Part shown: in pieces, positions 42,686 through 51,335 of the stretch
Numbering within the stretch: position 1 is the stretch's first letter
Layout of the letters: each line of letters opens with the position of its first letter
Source: Solwaraspora sp. WMMD791
GTDB lineage: Bacteria > Actinomycetota > Actinomycetes > Mycobacteriales > Micromonosporaceae
Direction: 5' to 3'
NCBI RefSeq assembly: GCF_029581195.1
Contig: NZ_CP120737.1
Coordinates: 2,705,001-2,769,000, forward strand
Length of the DNA stretch: 64,000 nucleotides
Program-made: the position numbers and the translations under genes
Notes under the pieces: generated by a model
What the model saw: only the letters and a program-made list of their open reading frames with translations
What the model was told of the DNA's origin: nothing
The model's database searches: none

Positions 42686-43549
42686 ATGGCCAGCATCGTC
42701 GCGGTCATCGCCTCCACACACCACCCGTTCTACTACCGGGCCACCACCGCCACCGGCTCCGACCGGCCACCCTTCGCCGACGAGTGGCAACGCAAGATCC
42801 TCGCCTTCCGGGAGACCCTCACCAAGGCCAACCCGGACGTGCTGGTGATGGTCGGCTCCGACCACTTCCATCAGCTGTGGCTGGACAACATGCCGCAGTT
42901 CCTGGTCGGCAAGGCACCGTTCTACGACGCCAACTGGTACAACGAGGAACGCGAGTTCGGCCTGCCCCGGATGCTGCTCAAAGGTCAGGAGGACCTGTCG
43001 GCGCACCTGCTACGGGCCGGCCTGGACGCCGGTTTCGACCTGGCGTTCAGCAACGAGCTGCGGATCGACCACAGCATCACCTGCCCGATCATCACCCTGC
43101 GGCCCGAGGCCGACCTGCCGATCGTGCCCATCTACACCAACATCTTCGCCCCGCCGCTGCCGCAGCCGAAACGCTTCGTGCAGCTCGGCGAGGCGATCCG
43201 GGACATCGTCGAGTCGTGGCCGAGTCACCTGCGGGTGGCGATCATCGGCACCGGGCACCTGTCGCTGGAGCTGGGCGGGCCGCGCCAGTTCGGCCCGCAC
43301 GGCCCGGACCCTGAGTTCGACCAGCGGGCGGTGGAGTGGATCGCCAACGGTGACCTGGACGGCTGTCTCGCCGAAGTCACCCTGGACAGCCTGCACTCCC
43401 CCGGCAACGCCACCCACGGCTTCATGGACTTCATGCTGATGATGGGAGTCGCCGGAGCCGGAGCCAAGGCGCACCACGTCGACACCCTCGACCTGTTCCA
43501 CACCATGGAGGCCTACTTCACCTGGTACCCGAACGGAGCGCCGGCATGA
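42686..43549 (+). CDS. Class III extradiol ring-cleavage dioxygenase, catalytic beta subunit (LigB)
   Basis: 287 aa. The N-terminal iron ligands are in ASTHHPFYYR (His12/13), with further candidates in MVGSDHFHQLW, RIDHSITC and IGTGHLSLEL. It is the non-haem Fe(II) subunit that cleaves dihydroxy aromatic rings (protocatechuate 4,5-dioxygenase type, meta cleavage). The ATG at 42686 follows GGAAGGAG. The LigA-type subunit gene follows with a 4-bp overlap. The substrate cannot be set from the sequence. Confidence 0.9.
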   Translation: MASIVAVIASTHHPFYYRATTATGSDRPPFADEWQRKILAFRETLTKANPDVLVMVGSDHFHQLWLDNMPQFLVGKAPFYDANWYNEEREFGLPRMLLKGQEDLSAHLLRAGLDAGFDLAFSNELRIDHSITCPIITLRPEADLPIVPIYTNIFAPPLPQPKRFVQLGEAIRDIVESWPSHLRVAIIGTGHLSLELGGPRQFGPHGPDPEFDQRAVEWIANGDLDGCLAEVTLDSLHSPGNATHGFMDFMLMMGVAGAGAKAHHVDTLDLFHTMEAYFTWYPNGAPA

Positions 43550-43908
43550 GCAAGTACCTTGTGGACAAGTTCCTCTACACCGTCGACCGGGACCCGGAGC
43601 TCGTCGAGCGCTACCGGTCCGAGCCACGGGAATTCGTCACCTGGTGGGAGGCGGAGCGGGCGAACTCCGTACTGAACTGCCACACCGGCGAGGCGAGCAC
43701 CTGGCTGCGCTTCACCGACGACGAACGGGACGCGCTGGCCGCCCACGACCATGTCCGGCTGTTCGAGCTGGGCGCGCACCCGTTCCTGACGTTGACCCTG
43801 TTCATCGCCATGTTCGAACGCGACCACGACGAGCCGTTGGCCTACCAGAAGCAGTACGGGCTACGGCTGGCCCACTTCGCGTTGCCGTACCCGGACATCG
43901 CCACCTGA
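43546..43908 (+). CDS. Extradiol dioxygenase small alpha subunit (LigA-like)
   Basis: 120 aa, the LigA size. The text DKFLYTVDRDPELVERYRSEP (about 7-27) and LAAHDHVRLFELGAHPFLTLTLF (about 64-86) resembles LigA-type subunits, which cover the active site of LigB. The ATG overlaps the LigB stop (ATGA), so the two subunits are translationally coupled. It ends in a TGATG overlap with the quinone oxidoreductase gene. Confidence 0.88.
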   Translation: MSKYLVDKFLYTVDRDPELVERYRSEPREFVTWWEAERANSVLNCHTGEASTWLRFTDDERDALAAHDHVRLFELGAHPFLTLTLFIAMFERDHDEPLAYQKQYGLRLAHFALPYPDIAT

Positions 43909-44885
43909 TGTCCGCGTCCCAGTCGATGACCGCCGCCGTACTCACCGGGTACGGCGAACCACCGGTCGTCCAGCGGCGGCCCCGGCCGACGCCGACCGCC
44001 GGGCAGGTGCTGGTCCGGGTGAGCGCCGCGCCGATCACCCCGCTGGACCTGCTCTGCGCCTCCGGCAGCTCCTACCTGGGCGCGCCGGCCCTGCCGTACG
44101 TGCCCGGCGTACAGGGCGTCGGCACCCTCGCCGACGGCTCCGGCGTGTGGTTCCCGACCCGCGCCGGGATGGCACCGGGCGACGGCGGCCTCGCCGGGTA
44201 CGCCGCCGTCGCCGTCGCCGACCTGGTGCCGCTGCCCGACGGGGTGGACCACCGGCTGATCGCGGCGCTCGGCTACTCGGCGATCGCCGCCTGGTCGGCG
44301 CTGACCCTGCGGGGTGGGCTGCGCGCCGGGGAGGACGTACTGGTCCTCGGGGCCAGCGGCACCGTCGGGCAGGCCGGGGTGCAACTCGCCCGGCTGGTCG
44401 GCGCCCGGCGGGTGATCGCCGCCGCCCGGTCGAGCGCCGCCGCCGAGCGGCTGCGCGCGTTGGGTGCCGACGCGGTGGTGCCGCTGCGCGCCGACGACGA
44501 CGTACCCGGTCTGGCCGACCGGCTGCGGAAAGCCGCTGGCGGCCCGCTCGACCTGGTCCTCGACCCGCTGTTCGGGGTGCCGGCGGCGGCCGCGCTGCGG
44601 GTGCTGCGCCCCGGTGGCCGGCTGGTCAACCTCGGCGGCTCGGCCGGGGCGACCGCCCCGTTCGAGTCGGCCACGCTGCGCGGCGGCGCGCTGCGCGTAC
44701 TCGGCTACAGCAACAACGAGCTGACCGCGCAGCAGCGGGCGGCGGCGCTGGCCGCGATCGCCGGGCACGCGCACGCCGGCCGGTTGACCGTCGACCACCA
44801 GGTACGACCACTCGACGACGTGGCCGCCGCCTGGCAGGCCCAGGCCGACGGGTCGGCCGGCGCCCGGATCGTCATCACCCCGTAG
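43908..44885 (+). CDS. Zinc-independent quinone oxidoreductase (MDR family)
   Basis: 325 aa medium-chain reductase. The NADPH-binding motif is VLVLGASGTVGQAGVQLARLVGA (about 144-166), and the N-terminal GroES-like domain is QVLVRVSAAPITPLDLLCASG. The zinc ligands of alcohol dehydrogenases are absent. It reduces a double bond or quinone with NADPH, here likely a ring-cleavage intermediate or auxiliary substrate. It is the last gene of the operon; its ATG overlaps the LigA stop. Confidence 0.88.
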   Translation: MSASQSMTAAVLTGYGEPPVVQRRPRPTPTAGQVLVRVSAAPITPLDLLCASGSSYLGAPALPYVPGVQGVGTLADGSGVWFPTRAGMAPGDGGLAGYAAVAVADLVPLPDGVDHRLIAALGYSAIAAWSALTLRGGLRAGEDVLVLGASGTVGQAGVQLARLVGARRVIAAARSSAAAERLRALGADAVVPLRADDDVPGLADRLRKAAGGPLDLVLDPLFGVPAAAALRVLRPGGRLVNLGGSAGATAPFESATLRGGALRVLGYSNNELTAQQRAAALAAIAGHAHAGRLTVDHQVRPLDDVAAAWQAQADGSAGARIVITP

Positions 44886-44887
44886 TG

Positions 44888-44948
44888 GTGCCGTACGTCG
44901 TCAGATAGCAGTGCCGTGCGTCGTCAGCCGGTGGTGCCGTGTCGTCAG
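44888..44948. repeat. Three degenerate repeats of about 17 bp overlapping a gene 3' end
   Basis: GTGCCGTACGTCGTCAG (44888), GTGCCGTGCGTCGTCAG (44911) and GTGCCGTGTCGTCAG (44934). The last copy spans the stop codon of the minus-strand gene at 44945, so a gene end seems to have been copied outward. Confidence 0.75.
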
Positions 44949-45835
44949 GCGGCGGCTTCGTCCACCGGGGAGGTGAAGAAGGTGGCCAGGTGGGTCAGGG
45001 CGGTCCGCGCCTGATCGGGTACGACATCGAGCACAGCCGCCGAGCCGCGCCCGGCCAGTGCGTCGGTCACCTCGGCGGCGGGCGGGCCGGGCTCCGGCAA
45101 CGACGACGACGCTGACGGTGAGGTGACGGTGAGCGTCACCGCTCCGTCGGTGTCCAGCTCGAAGACGCCACCCCCGGTGCCGCCGAGCGCGAGACGATGG
45201 CGCACCTGGTCGCCGAACATCCGCGCGACAGCCGCAGCGATGAGCAGCCCGTACGCCGCCGCGTAGCCGGTCGCGCCGGTGTCGACTGACCCGGTCCCGG
45301 CCGGCTGTGCGGTGACGGTCGGGCGGTCGACACCGAGGGCCAGGAAGATGTCCCGTTCGTGCAGCCACGAGTCCCACAGGACGTGCAGCACCAGCACCGT
45401 CCAGTCCATCGGCCCGAACGGTAGGGCGACGTCGAACCGTTCGTCACGGGCCAGCCGACCCCGGGCCACGGCGACGACCTCGTCCGTCGTCGCGGCGAGC
45501 CGGTCGACGGTGGCGGCGGGCGGCTCGCCGGCCGATGCCGTGAGCCACAGGTTCGGGGTGATCCGCGGGTCGAACCCGGCCGCCATGTCGAGGGTGCGGT
45601 CACCAGGGTCGGCGGCGATCGCGCGGGTCACGTCACACAGGTGCCGGACGGTGTCGTGCGCGGACCAGCCGGGGCAGCGGGTCGGCGCGGACCACTCCTG
45701 CGGCCCGAACCCCTGCAGGTCCTCGAGGAGCAGTCGCCGTTGGTCGGCGAAGACGTCGAGCAGACGTTCCGGATCCAGATCGCACCCGTCAACGGTTCTG
45801 AGCAGCAGTGTGCGCGGGGGACTGTGCCAGGTCAT
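44945..45835 (-). CDS. Maleylpyruvate isomerase/DinB-like mycothiol-dependent family protein
   Basis: 296 aa. The N-terminal DinB-type four-helix bundle includes LQGFGPQEWSAPTRCPGWSAHDTVRHL with the metal-binding His (about 60-65) and a later WDSWLHERDIFLALG (His about 157). The C-terminal domain is beta-rich (about 200-290). The family contains mycothiol-dependent isomerases and transferases of actinobacteria. Most members have unknown substrates. The GTACCATC-rich upstream stretch contains the palindrome at 45876. Confidence 0.85.
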   Translation of the reverse strand: MTWHSPPRTLLLRTVDGCDLDPERLLDVFADQRRLLLEDLQGFGPQEWSAPTRCPGWSAHDTVRHLCDVTRAIAADPGDRTLDMAAGFDPRITPNLWLTASAGEPPAATVDRLAATTDEVVAVARGRLARDERFDVALPFGPMDWTVLVLHVLWDSWLHERDIFLALGVDRPTVTAQPAGTGSVDTGATGYAAAYGLLIAAAVARMFGDQVRHRLALGGTGGGVFELDTDGAVTLTVTSPSASSSLPEPGPPAAEVTDALAGRGSAAVLDVVPDQARTALTHLATFFTSPVDEAAA

Positions 45836-45875
45836 CGACCATCCTCAAGTCGAGAATGCGACTAGAATAGTCTTT

Positions 45876-45887
45876 CCGTATATACGG
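45876..45887. promoter_or_regulatory. Palindrome CCGTATATACGG upstream of the DinB-like gene
   Basis: Perfect 12-bp palindrome about 40 bp upstream of the start codon, AT-rich at its centre. It is a candidate operator or promoter element of the minus-strand gene. Confidence 0.45.
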
Positions 45888-45934
45888 TGACAATCAAGTG
45901 GTACACCCGCCCACACCGGACAGCTCCGATTCGG

Positions 45935-45979
45935 ACCTTGCTACCTCACTGCGTCGCACCTTGCTACCTCACGGCGTCG
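45935..45979. repeat. 22-bp tandem direct repeat overlapping the permease gene 3' end
   Basis: ACCTTGCTACCTCAC-N-GCGTCG occurs at 45935-45956 and 45958-45979 with one mismatch. The second copy contains the stop codon of the minus-strand permease gene, so the gene end, including the stop, is duplicated. Confidence 0.85.
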
Positions 45980-47346
45980 TCCGGGACGGAACGTCGGTCA
46001 TCGCCGCGGGGGTGCCGACGTGCGGCGGCGGAGCTGAGATACAGGTAGAACAGACAAGCGGCGGCCAGCCCGAGTGGCCACAGCAGGTAACGTCCGGTCG
46101 TGGCGAGCAGGGCTGCGGCGGCGATCACCGAGATGAGCGCGGACACCCAGCCGGCGCTGCGTCGCGGCAGCAGTCGCACAGCGGCGGCGGCACCGAGGAC
46201 GTACACGGTCATGAACGCACCTGTGGTCAGCAGCACGAGCGGCTCCGGATCGGCGTCGCCGAGCAGCGTCACCCCGGCAAGCGCGGCTCCGGCGATCGCC
46301 GCCACGACTCCGACGCTGCGTAGCGGCACCTCGCCGGAGGCAGCGCCGGGTGCCAGCCAGCGGGGCATGGCTGCGTCGCGGCCCAGGGCAGCGCCGAGTT
46401 TGGCCGCACCTGCCTGGTAGGTGTTCATCACGCCGAGAGTCAGCAGTACGGCGACCGCAGCGGCTATCACCCGGCTCGGCCCTCCGACCCCGATCGCCAG
46501 CAGGTCGGCCAACGGCGCGTTGGACTCCCCTGCGGCGGCCCCGAGCACGAGGATGCTGGCTGCGGCGACGGCGAGATAGAGCACACCGACGATGGCCACG
46601 GCCGATCCGGTGGTACGCGGAATGTCCCGGGCCGGTCGCCGGAAATCCGCCGACAGGTGCGTCATCGCCTCCCAGCCGGAGAAGCTCCAGACCAGCAGCG
46701 CGGCAGCGGTCGCCACCGCCGACCAGCCGTAGGGCGCGAACGGTTGCAGATTGTCCCACCGAGCGTGTGGCAGCGAGGTGATCGCGGCCGCCAGCAGCAA
46801 CGTCGCGAGCACCCCCGCGAGCAGCAGCGCGAGCCGGCCGGAGACGCGCAGCCCGAAGGCGTTCGCGATCGTTACGGTAGCGATCAACAGCGCCGCCGTC
46901 CCGACGACGGTCGCGGTGCCGCCGCCGGTGGCGCTGGCCACGTAGGCCCCGCCGAAGAGCGCGGCGGCGGCCATCGCGGGCGGTACGGTCAGGTAGAAAC
47001 ACCAGCCGACCAGCGCTGCCAGGCGATGTCCGAATGCGCGCCGGACGTAGGTCGAGACACCGCCGGAGTCCGGGTACCGGGAACCGAGCGCGGCGAAGGT
47101 GGCGGCGAGCGGGATGGACATCAGCACCATGCCCAGCCAGGCCAGCAACGATGCCGGACCTGCGGCCCGGGCGGCCAGAGCCGGCAGGGCGATCGCCCCG
47201 GTGCCGAGTACGGCGCCGACGTAGAGCGCCGTGCCCTGGACGAACGTCACCTGCCCGCCGGACGGCCTGACCGGGGTGGGCTTGACGTCCTGCGCACTAT
47301 CGACCACGAGGCGAGAGTGGCAGGTGGACGGAGCCGGCGACAGCAT
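45964..47346 (-). CDS. APC-family amino-acid permease
   Basis: 460 aa, about twelve hydrophobic helices. The family's first-helix glycine motif is in GTALYVGAVLGTGAIALPAL (about 35-54), and helix 6 has LVWSFSGWEAMTHLSADFRRPARDIP. It is a substrate:H+ symporter for an amino acid or amine; the specificity is unknown. The start could be the ATG at 47346 or a GTG about 13 codons later; no ribosome site decides. It is divergent from the GlxA-like regulator with a 31-bp gap. Confidence 0.88.
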   Translation of the reverse strand: MLSPAPSTCHSRLVVDSAQDVKPTPVRPSGGQVTFVQGTALYVGAVLGTGAIALPALAARAAGPASLLAWLGMVLMSIPLAATFAALGSRYPDSGGVSTYVRRAFGHRLAALVGWCFYLTVPPAMAAAALFGGAYVASATGGGTATVVGTAALLIATVTIANAFGLRVSGRLALLLAGVLATLLLAAAITSLPHARWDNLQPFAPYGWSAVATAAALLVWSFSGWEAMTHLSADFRRPARDIPRTTGSAVAIVGVLYLAVAAASILVLGAAAGESNAPLADLLAIGVGGPSRVIAAAVAVLLTLGVMNTYQAGAAKLGAALGRDAAMPRWLAPGAASGEVPLRSVGVVAAIAGAALAGVTLLGDADPEPLVLLTTGAFMTVYVLGAAAAVRLLPRRSAGWVSALISVIAAAALLATTGRYLLWPLGLAAACLFYLYLSSAAARRHPRGDDRRSVPDDAVR

Positions 47347-47377
47347 GAGTAGTGCCAGATGCCGCTAAGTTTCTGCC

Positions 47378-48349
47378 ATGGCCCATGTCGTAGCCGTGGC
47401 TGTCACGGATGAGATGCCGATCTTCGAACTCGCCGTACCCTGCGAGGTCTTCGGCATCGACCGGTCCGACCTGGTGGATCCCTGGTACGAGCTGCGGTTG
47501 TGCGCGGCGGTTCCGGGCCGGCTCCGGGGGCCCGGTGGGATGGGGCTGGAGGTGCCCTGGTCGCTGAGCGAGTTGGAGCGGGCCGACACCGTCATCGTCC
47601 CGGCGTGTGCCCGCCGTACCCAGCTGGAGCCGCCGGCGGAGCTACTCGCCAGCCTTCGGCGGGCGCACGAGCGAGGTGCCCGGATGGTAGCGATCTGCAC
47701 CGGCGCGTACCTGTTCGCGGCGGCGGGGCTGCTCGACGGCCGGCGCGCCACGACACATTGGATGAACCTGACCGACTTCGCCCACCAGTGGCCGAAGGTG
47801 AACGTGGACGGCGGCGTCCTCTTCGTCGACGAGGGGGACGTTCTCACGTCCGCCGGCACCGGTGCCGCCATCGACATCTGCCTGCATCTGGTCACCCTCG
47901 ACCACGGCACGACGGTGGCACGGGACCTGGCCCGGCGGATGGTGGTGCCGCCGCACCGGGACGGTTCCCAGGCGCAGTTCGTGCAGCCACCGGTACGGGT
48001 GCCGGCCGGCACCGAGCTGGGCCCGGTGCTGGACTGGGTTCGTGAGCACCTCGACGAGCCGCTGACCGTGCCGGACCTGGCCCGGCGGGCGAACATGAGC
48101 CCGCGGACGTTCGCCCGCCGGTTCGTCGAGATCACCGGGATCAGCCCGCTGCGATGGCTGGTGCAGCAGCGGGTCCGACTCGCTCAGGAGCTGCTCGAGA
48201 CGACCGAGGAGCCGATCGAGTGGGTCGCCCGCCGAGTGGGTTTCGGGTCCGCCGCCACGCTACGGATGCACTTCCAGCGGGCCGTGGCGGTACCGCCGCA
48301 GACATACCGGCACGTCTTCCGGGGGCAGCGACGGCCACCCCGGCAGTGA
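47378..48349 (+). CDS. GlxA-type transcriptional regulator (DJ-1/PfpI plus AraC domain)
   Basis: 323 aa. The N-terminal glutaminase-like DJ-1/PfpI domain is at about 5-180 with VAICTGAYLFAAAGLLDGRRATTHW. The two AraC helix-turn-helix motifs are at about 215-310 (LTVPDLARRANMSPRTFARRFVEITG, then EWVARRVGFGSAATLRMHFQ). Family members regulate genes for choline, arginine or urea-cycle-type compounds. It is divergent from the amino-acid permease, which it probably controls. The ATG is at 47378. Confidence 0.9.
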   Translation: MAHVVAVAVTDEMPIFELAVPCEVFGIDRSDLVDPWYELRLCAAVPGRLRGPGGMGLEVPWSLSELERADTVIVPACARRTQLEPPAELLASLRRAHERGARMVAICTGAYLFAAAGLLDGRRATTHWMNLTDFAHQWPKVNVDGGVLFVDEGDVLTSAGTGAAIDICLHLVTLDHGTTVARDLARRMVVPPHRDGSQAQFVQPPVRVPAGTELGPVLDWVREHLDEPLTVPDLARRANMSPRTFARRFVEITGISPLRWLVQQRVRLAQELLETTEEPIEWVARRVGFGSAATLRMHFQRAVAVPPQTYRHVFRGQRRPPRQ

Positions 48350-49184
48350 CCGCCGGTGCCCAACCTTCCCCATCGGACCGATCAAGATCATCAAAAACTA
48401 CTGCACGTAGCAACAGGTTGCACTAAGTAACAAACTCGTCATCATCGGCAATCTCCCGGCCACAGTCACGGGGACGCCGGACGACCGGCGACCGAACCGT
48501 GCCCCACGGCCCGGCGGGATCAGTACCGCCACCCCGTGACCCGACCGACGGGCCGCGCCGCGCGGGCGGTGACGGCGGCCGCCACCCACCCGGTGCCTGC
48601 ATGAATCCCACCGCGACGAAGCTGCCACGCAGGCGATCCATCACCACCGTCGACGACCCCATCGCATCCAATCGGACAATACCTCGGCGATGCCCCCAGT
48701 TTCCCCAAAACCGCTGGACAGAAGCGGCGATTGAATAGCTCGACAAACGATCGATTCGGGAAACGATAACCCGTTAATCATATAGAACTTCGAGGAGATC
48801 GCGCGAACACGATGCGTGATTCGCCACCCGAGATAATCGTTCAAATCGGAACAAAAAGGGCGTTTGATGTTGCTTGCACGGGTGTCAGTTACATGCTTCA
48901 ATCGTCGCCACAGGCGGAGCGAGCTATCAAACTTAGGTCGCCACGGGAGGTCTGCAAAGGAACCTGACCAGCTGAAGCTGGGTGTCGGACTGCACGTCCG
49001 AAAACGATAGGAATTCGATTTCTTCAGCCAAGTCGGCTGCCATATCACGCTGCAGCGGTCCCATCCCCGGGATCGCTCGGATAGTCGTGCCTCACGACCT
49101 TAACGCAATTTTCGGCATGCCACAAGAACGGGTCACATCAACGCGCAACCACGGGTACGAACGTCGTCGAATGGGGAGGATCCC
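48350..49184. other. 835-bp AT-richer gene-poor region before the oxo-acid cluster
   Basis: No clear protein gene. The composition is visibly less GC-rich than the flanks, especially 48700-49160. It holds the promoter of the 49185 operon; the GGGGAGGATCCC ribosome site precedes that ATG. One small minus-strand frame (48933-49064) is listed separately. Short overlapping frames on both strands have no family resemblance. It may be a decayed gene or a long regulatory region. Confidence 0.5.
48933..49064 (-). CDS. Possible 43-aa peptide (weak)
   Basis: Reads MGPLQRDMAADLAEEIEFLS and continues to a single Cys near the C-terminus (FLCRPPVAT). It has an acidic amphipathic N-terminal half and a basic end, like some precursor peptides. 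The codon bias is poor for the genome, the ribosome site is weak, and no modification enzyme is encoded nearby. A competing frame is open on the other strand. Confidence 0.2.
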   Translation of the reverse strand: MGPLQRDMAADLAEEIEFLSFSDVQSDTQLQLVRFLCRPPVAT

Positions 49185-50324
49185 ATGGGGATGCAGATGC
49201 GTATTCAGGTCACCGATCCGGAGACGGACTTCCGAGGCTTCGTCGTCATCGACGACATGGTCGACAACCGGGCGATGGGTGGCACCCGAATGACGGCCGA
49301 CGTCGACATCGAGGAAGTCAGCGCACTCGCCGAAGCGATGACCTCCAAACTCGCCCTGGCCGGCCTGTCGATCGGCGGGGCCAAGGCCGGTATCGCCTGC
49401 GGACTCCCGCCCGGACCACAACGCGACCGGCAACTGACCGCATTCGGCAAGGCCGTCGCCCCGTTGCTGCACAGCGGCATCTACCTGGGATGCGACCAGG
49501 GGGTTTCCTACCGGGACCGCGACCTGTTCTTCGAGGCCGCCGCCTTCGACCTGCGTCGCGACGGCAAGGTGGAACTCCCTTGCTCGTGGAGCGAACTGTG
49601 GCGCCACTGCCATGAGGTGACCGGCTTCGGAGTGTGCGAGGCGACCGTCGAGGCCGCCGAAAGAATCGGTCTGGACGCCACCAGCGGCACCGTTTCCATC
49701 CAGGGTTTCGGCACCGTGGGTCGGGCCGTGGCGAGCGGACTCGCCGCTCGTGGATTTCGTATCGTCGCGGTCGCCGACCGCTATGGCACGATCATCAACC
49801 CGGACGGACTCCCGGTGCAGGAACTCATATCCGTCACCGATGAGTCCGGGACCATCGACCGGAGCCGGTTGCCCGACGGACAACTGCTGGACTCAGCCGC
49901 CGAGGCATGGCTGGACGTCGCCGCGGACGTCCTTGTCCTCGCCGCCAACCGCGACGCGGTCACCCGGCACAACGTCGACCGGGTCACCGCCGCGATCATC
50001 GTCGAGGGTGGCAACCTGACCTGCTCCGACGAGGCATGTGAGGAGCTCGCCAGGCGGGGTGTGCCGGTGCTGCCGGGGATCGTGGCCAACTGCGGTGCGG
50101 CGGCCGTGACCGGCCTGTTGCTGCTCGGCGCCGCGCCCCACGACCTCGGACTCGACGAACTCGTCGACTGGCTGTTCCGCGAGGTCTCGGCCCGCATCCG
50201 GGACAACGTCCGGGAACTGCTGGCGCGCTCCACTGGCGACCCGCGACCACTGACGCGCATCGCCGCGGAGATCGCCGCGCAGCGGCTGGCCACCCGCCGC
50301 GAGCGGGAACTGGTCAGTGCCTGA
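49185..50324 (+). CDS. Glu/Leu/Phe/Val (ELFV) amino-acid dehydrogenase
   Basis: 379 aa. The substrate domain has AMTSKLALAGLSIGGAKAGI (both catalytic lysines) and GCDQGVSY; the NAD domain starts SIQGFGTVGRAVASGLAARG. The reaction is reversible oxidative deamination of a 2-amino acid to a 2-oxo acid. It resembles leucine/phenylalanine dehydrogenases more than glutamate dehydrogenases. The ATG at 49185 follows GGGGAGG. It is the first gene of the cluster. Its stop overlaps the next gene (TGATG), coupling it to a D-2-hydroxyacid dehydrogenase that acts on the same class of oxo acid. Confidence 0.9.
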   Translation: MGMQMRIQVTDPETDFRGFVVIDDMVDNRAMGGTRMTADVDIEEVSALAEAMTSKLALAGLSIGGAKAGIACGLPPGPQRDRQLTAFGKAVAPLLHSGIYLGCDQGVSYRDRDLFFEAAAFDLRRDGKVELPCSWSELWRHCHEVTGFGVCEATVEAAERIGLDATSGTVSIQGFGTVGRAVASGLAARGFRIVAVADRYGTIINPDGLPVQELISVTDESGTIDRSRLPDGQLLDSAAEAWLDVAADVLVLAANRDAVTRHNVDRVTAAIIVEGGNLTCSDEACEELARRGVPVLPGIVANCGAAAVTGLLLLGAAPHDLGLDELVDWLFREVSARIRDNVRELLARSTGDPRPLTRIAAEIAAQRLATRRERELVSA

Positions 50325-51331
50325 TGCCGCAGCACCCCCGCACCGGTCCGCGAATCTGTGTCTACCACCCGACAATCGGTCCACGGCTACGTGCCAGCCT
50401 CGCCGCGCGCCATCCGGACCTGCCGGTCGAGCTGGTGACCGACGTCGACTCCGATCCCCCGGACGGTGACAGCATCGAAGTGCTGGTCGCCAACACCTTC
50501 CCCGCCGGCCTGCTCGGCAGGTGCCGCCGGCTGCGCTGGCTGCACCTGACCGGTACCGGCACCGACCACGTACCGGCCGGCGCGCCGTCACCGACGCTCC
50601 AGGTGTCGTCGTCGGCCAGGGTGCCGGCGACGGCCGTCGCGGAGTTCGCCTGGATGGGGCTGCTGGCGCTGGCCAAGGACGCCGTACGGCTGGTCGACCA
50701 GCATCGGCGGCAGCAATGGCGGCTGCCCGACGCGCTGCTGGTCACCGGGTCGCGGATGGTGCTCGTCGGACTCGGCCGGATCGGCACCGAGATCGCGACC
50801 CGGGCGCCGGCGTTCGGGGTGAGCGTCACCGCCGTCACCCGTACTCCCCGCTCCTGTCCCGGCACCGATCAGGTGCTGCCCCTGCATCAGATCGCCGATG
50901 CGGCCGACGGCGCCGACCATCTCGTCATCGCGATGCCGCACACCCCGCAGACACGGCACCTCGTGAACGGCACCGTGCTGGACCGCCTGCCGGCGCACGC
51001 GAGCGTGATCAACGTCGGCCGGGCCCAGGTGCTCGACACCGCCGGCCTGGTCAGCCGGCTGAGGGCGGGCCGGCTACGAGCGGCACTGCTCGACGTCCAC
51101 GACAGCGAACCCCTTGCCGCGCGGTCCGAGCTGTGGAGCGTCCCCAACCTCTGGATCACCCCACACGGCGCGTACCGGTTCCCGCAGGAGGAAGAACGGA
51201 TCGCCGACGTGCTGCTCGACAACCTCGACGATTTCCTGGCCGGGCGTCCGCTGCGGGACCGGGTGGACGTCGTCGGGGCCGCATCGTCCGACCAGGCACG
51301 GCGACCCGCCGCTGCCGTCCCCGGAAGGTGA
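50324..51331 (+). CDS. D-2-hydroxyacid dehydrogenase
   Basis: 335 aa. The NAD-binding motif is VLVGLGRIGTEIATRAPAFG (about 146-165), then VIAMPHTPQTRHLVNG (about 205-220) and VINVGRAQVLDT. The catalytic His is in ITPHGAYRFP. It reduces a 2-oxo acid to a D-2-hydroxy acid with NAD(P)H. It is translationally coupled to the ELFV dehydrogenase. A second enzyme of this type ends the cluster (61718-62692). Confidence 0.9.
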   Translation: MPQHPRTGPRICVYHPTIGPRLRASLAARHPDLPVELVTDVDSDPPDGDSIEVLVANTFPAGLLGRCRRLRWLHLTGTGTDHVPAGAPSPTLQVSSSARVPATAVAEFAWMGLLALAKDAVRLVDQHRRQQWRLPDALLVTGSRMVLVGLGRIGTEIATRAPAFGVSVTAVTRTPRSCPGTDQVLPLHQIADAADGADHLVIAMPHTPQTRHLVNGTVLDRLPAHASVINVGRAQVLDTAGLVSRLRAGRLRAALLDVHDSEPLAARSELWSVPNLWITPHGAYRFPQEEERIADVLLDNLDDFLAGRPLRDRVDVVGAASSDQARRPAAAVPGR

Positions 51332-51335
51332 CGCC

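Noticed and set aside
48893-49009. Short plus-strand frames in the AT-richer gap
   Set aside because: They overlap each other and the weak minus-strand peptide frame, lack ribosome sites and resemble nothing known.
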